This document shows positions 31,373 to 35,902 of a DNA stretch of 35,902 nt, one piece after another. A program made the position numbers and the translations under genes. Numbering within the stretch: the stretch's first letter is position 1; each line of letters begins with the position of its first letter. The stretch comes from an uncultured Oscillospiraceae bacterium (GTDB lineage Bacteria > Bacillota > Clostridia > Oscillospirales > Oscillospiraceae), in assembly GCA_947628185.1 (NCBI GenBank), contig CANQYW010000020.1, forward strand, positions 1-35,902. The letters run 5' to 3'. Under the pieces are notes generated by a model that was not told the DNA's origin, did not search any database, and was given only the letters and a program-made list of their open reading frames with translations.

Positions 31373-32743
31373 ATGAAAAAGCTCGTAGCACTCGCGCTGT
31401 GCCTGGTGCTGGCCCTGGGCCTTGTGGCCTGCGGCGGCGACAGCAACAGCAACAACAGCAACACAAACACCCCCAGCGACAACAACACCCCCAGCGACAA
31501 TAACCCCCCCGCGGACAACAATCCCCCGGCTGACAATAATCCTCCCGCGGACAACAACCCCCCCGCCAGCGGCGACGCCATAGCCCTGACGGTCTGGGGC
31601 GGCGAAGAGGATCAGGCTCTCCTCGGCGAGCTCGTTGAGGAGTTCAAGGCCGCTCATCCCGACCAGACTTTCAACATCCAGGTGGGCGTTGAGTCCGAGT
31701 CCACCGCGAAGGACACCATCCTCACCGACCCCCAGGCCGCGGCTGATGTCTTCGCCTTTGCCTCCGACCAGCTCGACTCCCTTGTGAACGCCAAGGCCAT
31801 CCAGAGCCTGGATGACATGGACGCCGCCCTCCAGGCGCTGGCGGGTGTCAGCGTAGCTGACGTGAAGACCGCCAACTCCGCCAGCTCCGTCGAGGCCGCC
31901 TCCCGCAACGGCGTGCTCTACGCCTTCCCCATGACCGCCGGCAACAACTACTTCCTGGCCTATGATCCCGACTTCCTCAATGAGGACCAGGTCAAGACTT
32001 GGGACGGCCTTCTCGAGGCCGCCGCTGCCCAGGGCAAGAAGGTCGCCATGACCATCGCCTCCGGTTGGTACAACGCCAGTTTCTTCTACAGCGCCGGGTT
32101 CACCACCGGCCTCAATGAGGACGGCACCACCTCCGCCGACTGGAACGGCACCTCCGCCACGGGCATCAAGGGTGTGGACGTCGTTAAGGCCATGCAGGCC
32201 ATAGCCTCCAGCCCCGCCTTCTTTTCCACCAACGACCTGCCCGCTGCCATCACCGGCGGCGACGTCATCGCCGTTGTGGACGGCTGCTGGGAGGACAAGG
32301 CCCTCAAGGAAGGTTTCGGCGATGACTATGCCGCCACCACCCTGCCCACCTTCACCCTTAACGGCCAGCAGGTCCAGCAGTACTGCGTCTCCGGCTTTAA
32401 GTTCGTGGGCGTCAACCCCTACTCCAAGCAGGCCGGTTGGGCCGTTGCTCTCGCCCAGTTCATCACCAACGAGGAGAGCCAGGTAAAGCGCTTTGAGCAG
32501 CGCAAGCAGGGCCCCACTAACGTGAATGCCGCCGCCAACCCCGCCGTCCAGGAGAACGTCCTCATCGCCGCCTCCTCCGCTCAGGACGCCTACGGTGTCG
32601 TGCAGCTGGTGGGCGACAACTACTGGAGCCCCACCGAGTCCTTCGGCGCTCAGATCGCCCAGGGCACCATCGGTTCCGATGACGCCGCCATCCAGTCCGC
32701 CCTCGACGACCTCATCGCCGGTATCACCGCGCCCCTCGCGTAA
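31373..32743 (+). CDS. Sugar ABC transporter substrate-binding lipoprotein (family 1, MalE-like)
   Basis: The 456-residue protein begins with a lipoprotein signal peptide with lipobox LVAC (Cys20), so it is anchored outside the membrane after LspA processing. A linker of six hexapeptides (two TPSDNN, then PPADNN-type; residues 33-68) precedes the family 1 binding domain (LTVWGGEEDQALLGELVEEFKAAHPD onward). ADVFAFASDQ, RNGVLYAFPMTAGNNYFLAYD and the late QFITNEESQ segment are typical of maltose-type binding proteins. It delivers sugar to the MalFG-like permeases that follow. A strong AGGAGG site and consensus promoter, and little AUA use, fit high expression. The neighbouring GH42 suggests galactosides rather than maltose. 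Confidence 0.93.
   Translation: MKKLVALALCLVLALGLVACGGDSNSNNSNTNTPSDNNTPSDNNPPADNNPPADNNPPADNNPPASGDAIALTVWGGEEDQALLGELVEEFKAAHPDQTFNIQVGVESESTAKDTILTDPQAAADVFAFASDQLDSLVNAKAIQSLDDMDAALQALAGVSVADVKTANSASSVEAASRNGVLYAFPMTAGNNYFLAYDPDFLNEDQVKTWDGLLEAAAAQGKKVAMTIASGWYNASFFYSAGFTTGLNEDGTTSADWNGTSATGIKGVDVVKAMQAIASSPAFFSTNDLPAAITGGDVIAVVDGCWEDKALKEGFGDDYAATTLPTFTLNGQQVQQYCVSGFKFVGVNPYSKQAGWAVALAQFITNEESQVKRFEQRKQGPTNVNAAANPAVQENVLIAASSAQDAYGVVQLVGDNYWSPTESFGAQIAQGTIGSDDAAIQSALDDLIAGITAPLA
31469..31576 (+). repeat. Six tandem 18-bp units coding for a hexapeptide linker
   Basis: Six in-frame 18-bp units encode TPSDNN twice, PPADNN three times and PPASGD. Codons differ between units, so the repeat is partly degenerate. 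It forms the flexible spacer between the lipid anchor and the binding domain. Confidence 0.8.
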
Positions 32744-32772
32744 ACTTACATAGGTAAAGTAAACACTTAACG

Positions 32773-32805
32773 CCCCGGACCCCGGGCCTTCTCCAGGGTC
32801 CGGGG
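32773..32805 (+). other. Hairpin between the binding-protein and permease genes
   Basis: A perfect 10-bp stem (32773-32782 with 32796-32805) with a 13-base loop lies 30 bases after the binding-protein stop. No T-run follows (TCTCACAAAAAG), so it looks like a processing or 3'-end-protecting hairpin rather than a full terminator. The 168-base gap otherwise shows only the permease ribosome binding site; I see no clear promoter in it. Confidence 0.7.
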
Positions 32806-32911
32806 TCTCACAAAAAGACACGGGTTCACTAAGTTAAATCATGGTATTGCAAATCGCGCATTAATTCTCCGGGCATAAAAAATCTTATCTATTTTTCTAA
32901 GGGGGAGCCAA

Positions 32912-34357
32912 ATGAGCAAGATAACCTCAGCCATAGGCGGTTTCTTCGGCTCAATAGGCAGGTTCTTCGCCGATTTCGGGAAGGCATTCGCGAAGGGAGA
33001 CATATTCGTCAAACTTTCCCTTATCTGGTGGGGCGCCGGTTTCATTGCCAGGAAACAGATAGTCAAGGGCATAATTTTGACAGTCCTTGAGGTAGGCATC
33101 ATCCTATTCTCAATTTTCTTTGCTCCGCAGTACGTGAGCAAATTCGGCACGTTGGGCACGGTGAAGTTTGAACAGGTGCTGGACCAGACCACCTGGCAGC
33201 TTGTGCCTAACGACTACGACCACTCGTTCCTCATCCTCCTCTTCTCGCTCTTCTGCTTTGTGGTGTGGCTGGTGGCGTTCATCATCACCATACGCTGCGT
33301 CGTCAACGCCTACAAGCTCCAGCTGCGGGCCCAGAGCGGCAAGCACGTGAACACGTTCCTCGACGACTGCAAGGATTACCTGGACAGCAAGTTCCACGTG
33401 ACCCTGCTCACCCTGCCCATCATCGGCATCGTGCTCTTCACAGTCATCCCCATACTCCTCCTCATCTTCGTGGCCTTCACGAACTACGACCAGTGGCACA
33501 TGCCCCCCGGTGAGCTCTTCACCTGGGTCGGGTTCCAGAACTTCAAGAGCCTCTTCACCTCCGGCGGCCTCACGGTCTCCTTCAGCTACGCCTTCGGGCG
33601 CATCCTGGGGTGGACGCTGGTCTGGGCATTCTTCGCCACATTCTCCACCTACTTTGGCGGCATACTCATGTCCCTGCTCCTAAACTCCAAGAAGACCGTG
33701 GTCCCGAAACTCTGGCGGCTTTTACTCGTCATCACCATCGCGGTGCCCCAGTTCGTATCGCTCCTCCTGGTGCGGTACTTCTTCGCGGATAACGGAATAG
33801 TTAATACCCTCTGCGCCCGAGTCGGCCTCACGGCGCTGCTGCGGGGCTGGGGACTCATCAACACCACCTACATACCGTTCCTCACGGCGCCAATATGGGC
33901 CCACGTGACCATCATCCTCATAAACATCTGGATAGGCGTCCCCTACCAGATGCTCATCGCCACCGGCATCCTCATGAACCTGCCCTCCGACCAGCTTGAG
34001 TCCGCCCGCATCGACGGCGCCAACAAGTTCCAGGTCTTCAGGTACATCACCATGCCCTACATGTTCCAGGTCACGGCGCCAACCCTCGTCACCGACTTTG
34101 TCAAGAACATCAATAACTTCAACGTCATATTCCTCTTGACGGACGGCATGTACTTCACGACGAACCAAATGCTGGCAAACTCCCAGGCGAAGGAGACGGA
34201 CCTCCTCATTACCTGGCTCTTCAACCTGACCCAGAACTATTATAACTACAAGATGGCCGCGGTCATCGGTATAGTGGTATTCATCATCTGCGCCGTGTTT
34301 ACCCTGATCGCGTTCAACTTCCTGATCAGCGGCGACAAGGAAGGGGTGTATAATTGA
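32912..34357 (+). CDS. Sugar ABC transporter permease (MalF-like)
   Basis: The 481-residue protein has an N-terminal extension with three membrane helices (KGDIFVKLSLIWWGAGFIARKQIVKG, then two helices near 50-130) and a six-helix transport core. The ATPase-coupling EAA loop reads ESARIDGANKFQVFRYITMPYM near residue 365. It forms the channel with the next gene product. AGGGGGAG precedes the ATG. The partner ATPase gene is not in the window; in many Firmicutes one shared MsmK-like ATPase serves several such importers. Confidence 0.94.
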   Translation: MSKITSAIGGFFGSIGRFFADFGKAFAKGDIFVKLSLIWWGAGFIARKQIVKGIILTVLEVGIILFSIFFAPQYVSKFGTLGTVKFEQVLDQTTWQLVPNDYDHSFLILLFSLFCFVVWLVAFIITIRCVVNAYKLQLRAQSGKHVNTFLDDCKDYLDSKFHVTLLTLPIIGIVLFTVIPILLLIFVAFTNYDQWHMPPGELFTWVGFQNFKSLFTSGGLTVSFSYAFGRILGWTLVWAFFATFSTYFGGILMSLLLNSKKTVVPKLWRLLLVITIAVPQFVSLLLVRYFFADNGIVNTLCARVGLTALLRGWGLINTTYIPFLTAPIWAHVTIILINIWIGVPYQMLIATGILMNLPSDQLESARIDGANKFQVFRYITMPYMFQVTAPTLVTDFVKNINNFNVIFLLTDGMYFTTNQMLANSQAKETDLLITWLFNLTQNYYNYKMAAVIGIVVFIICAVFTLIAFNFLISGDKEGVYN

Positions 34358-35208
34358 TGAAAAGTCATCACAGGCTCGGCGGCTCCAGAGTGGGCCACAA
34401 CATTCTGATCGCGATCCTCTGCGTAATATGGCTCATACCAATCGTGTGGCTCGTGTGCATGTCCTTCAGCGCCAGTGACAGCATGTACGTGGCGTCCTTC
34501 TTCCCCAAGGAGTGGAGCATCAGCCACTATGTGCGGCTCTTCCAGCCGGACACCGTCAACCAGTTCCCCCGCTGGTTCATGAACACATTCAAGATAGCCA
34601 TATTCAACTGCATCATCCAGACATGTTTCGTGCTGATGGTGGCCTACGCCACCTCCTTCGGCAAGTTTAAGGCCCGCAAGCCCCTGATGAACGTGGCCGT
34701 CATGCTGAACCTCTTCCCCGGCGTCCTCACCATGATAGCCGTGTACTTCCTCCTCCGGGAGTTCGGGCTCACCAACAGCCACTTCGGACTGCTCCTCGTC
34801 TACTCCGCCTCCTCCGGCCTTGGGTACCTCATCTGCAAGGGATTCTTTGACACGGTCCCGAGGGCCCTCTGCGAAGCGGCGCGCATCGACGGCTGCAACG
34901 AGGCCAGGATCTTCACCCGGATAGTCATCCCCACCAGCCGGCCAATCATAGTCTACACCATCATCAACGCATTCCTGGCCCCCTGGATGGACTTCGTCTT
35001 CGCGAAGATGATCCTGAACGCCGGTATCTCCAGCCAGTACACCGTGGCCGTGGGCCTCTACGCCATGCTGGAGAAGAGCCTCATAAATTCCTACTTTACA
35101 ATTTTCTGCTGCGGAGGTATACTTGTCTCCGTGCCCATCGCCATACTCTTCTTCATCATGCAGAAGTTCTATGTTGAGGGCGTCACCGCAGGTTCCGTCA
35201 AGGGCTGA
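34357..35208 (+). CDS. Sugar ABC transporter permease (MalG-like)
   Basis: The 283-residue protein has six membrane helices, the usual MalG length, and an EAA loop CEAARIDGCNEARIFTRIVIPTSRP near residue 180. The C-terminus ends in QKFYVEGVTAGSVKG, as in MalG proteins. The ATG at 34357 shares one base with the stop of the MalF-like gene (TGATG); a TTG one codon earlier is less likely. An AAGGAAGGGG site lies before it, inside the previous gene. Coupled translation fits a one-to-one channel. Confidence 0.95.
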   Translation: MKSHHRLGGSRVGHNILIAILCVIWLIPIVWLVCMSFSASDSMYVASFFPKEWSISHYVRLFQPDTVNQFPRWFMNTFKIAIFNCIIQTCFVLMVAYATSFGKFKARKPLMNVAVMLNLFPGVLTMIAVYFLLREFGLTNSHFGLLLVYSASSGLGYLICKGFFDTVPRALCEAARIDGCNEARIFTRIVIPTSRPIIVYTIINAFLAPWMDFVFAKMILNAGISSQYTVAVGLYAMLEKSLINSYFTIFCCGGILVSVPIAILFFIMQKFYVEGVTAGSVKG

Positions 35209-35247
35209 GCCCTGAGGCGAGTTTCAGCGGGAAAACTTAACACCGAC

Positions 35248-35307
35248 CATTACTCCGGCGATTATTTTGATCGCCGGAGTAATGATGACAGGAGAAATAA
35301 TCTGTCA
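35248..35307 (+). other. Perfect 15-bp hairpin plus a second small hairpin after the permease genes
   Basis: Bases 35248-35262 pair perfectly with 35270-35284 around a seven-base loop. A second 6-bp stem (TGACAG 35286-35291 with CTGTCA 35302-35307) follows directly. No T-run follows the large stem, and the next gene begins 48 bases later. Together they fill most of the 123-base gap and may set relative expression of the permeases and the next gene. Confidence 0.7.
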
Positions 35308-35331
35308 GAAAAATTTAGAAGGGAAATTTTA

Positions 35332-35902
35332 ATGGATCAGTTTGTGGTAAACATCATCCACCGCCCGGAGATGGTCCCGGAGTACGCGGAGAAGGTCACG
35401 GGCCACGGCAAGGCGGAGGATATCGGGCGCAAGGCTCTCCTGACGGAGAGTCTCGACATCTTTAAGACCCAGCAGCGCTGCGCCCACGAGAACGGCCTCA
35501 AGACCACGATTCAGATGACCTACGCCAGCCTCTTCAACGACGAGGCGGTGGCGCTGGCGAAGGAGCACCACGAGAAGTACGGGGACGAGATCGCCCTCAC
35601 GCTCTTAGGGCTCCCCTGCAAGGAGTTCAGGGAGAAATATAAGACAAAGGACTTCTGCATCTGGATGTTCTCCATGGAGGACAAGATGGCCATCGTGGAC
35701 GACGTCTTCGGGAAGTTCCATGAGCGCTTTGGTTTCTACCCGGAGTCCACCGGCTCCTACTACATGGACGCGGAGCTAATAAACTACATAAAATCGAAGT
35801 ACCCCTCAGTCAAGTGCGCCGTGGCCACCTGCTGGGAGGAGGGCCCCAAGGCGTACCACACCTGCAATAACTCCTGGTACACCTTCATGGACGGCGGCCC
35901 CT
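35332..35902 (+). CDS. Unrecognised protein downstream of the sugar importer, 5' part
   Basis: The frame opens with ATG at 35332, preceded by a GAAGGGA site, and stays open to the window edge (190 residues). The protein starts MDQFVVNIIHRPEMVPEYAEK with no signal peptide and reads as a soluble alpha/beta protein. It has segments such as GFYPESTGSYYMDAELINYI and CAVATCWEEGPKAYHTCNNSWYT. The layout (helix-strand periodicity, an STGSYYMD turn, a tryptophan-rich WEEG stretch) recalls barrel-type carbohydrate-active or deacetylase-like proteins and possibly DUF3863, but I cannot confirm a family. It is likely part of the importer transcript and so may act on the imported sugar. Confidence 0.6.
   Translation, partial: MDQFVVNIIHRPEMVPEYAEKVTGHGKAEDIGRKALLTESLDIFKTQQRCAHENGLKTTIQMTYASLFNDEAVALAKEHHEKYGDEIALTLLGLPCKEFREKYKTKDFCIWMFSMEDKMAIVDDVFGKFHERFGFYPESTGSYYMDAELINYIKSKYPSVKCAVATCWEEGPKAYHTCNNSWYTFMDGGP

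Noticed and set aside
31229-32821. A 530-codon minus-strand ORF opposite the sugar-binding protein gene
   Set aside because: It is Gly/Val/Leu-rich shadow sequence from GC-biased codons, runs through the consensus promoter of the real gene and has no family resemblance.
32806-32911. Separate promoter for the permease genes
   Set aside because: TTGCAA and AT-rich stretches are present but no -35/-10 pair has acceptable spacing.

Overview
The window is about 36 kb of GC-rich DNA. It carries an almost unbroken set of housekeeping genes typical of a low-complexity Gram-positive genome, plus a sugar-uptake locus at the right end. Several gene families point to a Firmicute: SepF, DivIVA, YlxR/RnpM, YlxQ, an oligoribonuclease of the NrnA type, RimP-NusA-InfB-RbfA, a lipoprotein-anchored sugar-binding protein and strong AGGAGG ribosome binding sites. 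High GC with heavy use of the AUA isoleucine codon, class I two-subunit fumarase, DUF1847 and a GH42 enzyme beside a MalFG-type importer suggest a gut Clostridia, probably of the Oscillospiraceae type. The taxonomy is inference; no rRNA or tRNA gene is present to confirm it.

Layout, left to right. (1) 1-1804, plus strand: end of the fumarase alpha subunit, the beta subunit and a cysteine-rich DUF1847 protein. (2) 1853-7175, minus strand: miaB, mutS, a CPBP-family membrane protease and a COG2426 membrane protein. (3) 7290-19443, plus strand: an alanine-racemase-fold protein that has lost its catalytic residues, mutL, miaA, hfq, an orphan HlyD-like membrane protein, the PLP-binding YggS protein, sepF, a DivIVA protein with an acidic tail, ileS, lspA and an RluD-type pseudouridine synthase. 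(4) 19457-27490, minus strand: a long operon rimP-nusA-rnpM-ylxQ-infB-rbfA-nrnA-truB-ribF. (5) 27720-29105, plus strand: a MATE exporter divergent from rimP. (6) 29159-31165, minus strand: a GH42 beta-galactosidase. (7) 31373-35902, plus strand: sugar-binding lipoprotein, MalF-like and MalG-like permeases and the start of an unrecognised enzyme-like gene.

How the genes work together. MutS and MutL form the mismatch-repair pair. MiaA and MiaB make the successive i6A and ms2i6A modifications at tRNA position 37. Each pair is split across a divergent promoter region, with miaB beside mutS and miaA beside mutL. The rimP operon gathers 30S maturation, transcription elongation, initiation and RNA turnover. 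SepF, DivIVA, YggS and the HlyD-like protein sit in the division/cell-envelope segment next to ileS and lspA. The right end looks like a galactoside or galacto-oligosaccharide locus with import (binding protein and two permeases) and intracellular hydrolysis. Neither the importer ATPase nor a regulator lies in the window.

Points that stand out are the catalytically dead alanine racemase homologue, an Hfq with an all-arginine rim and an acidic tail, a terminator-like hairpin just downstream of the rimP promoter, and several long perfect hairpins between cistrons that lack a U-tract. No mobile element, CRISPR array, phage gene or RNA gene was seen. No stretch longer than 300 bases lacks a gene; the largest gaps (27491-27719, 31166-31372, 32744-32911) hold promoters and hairpins described below.
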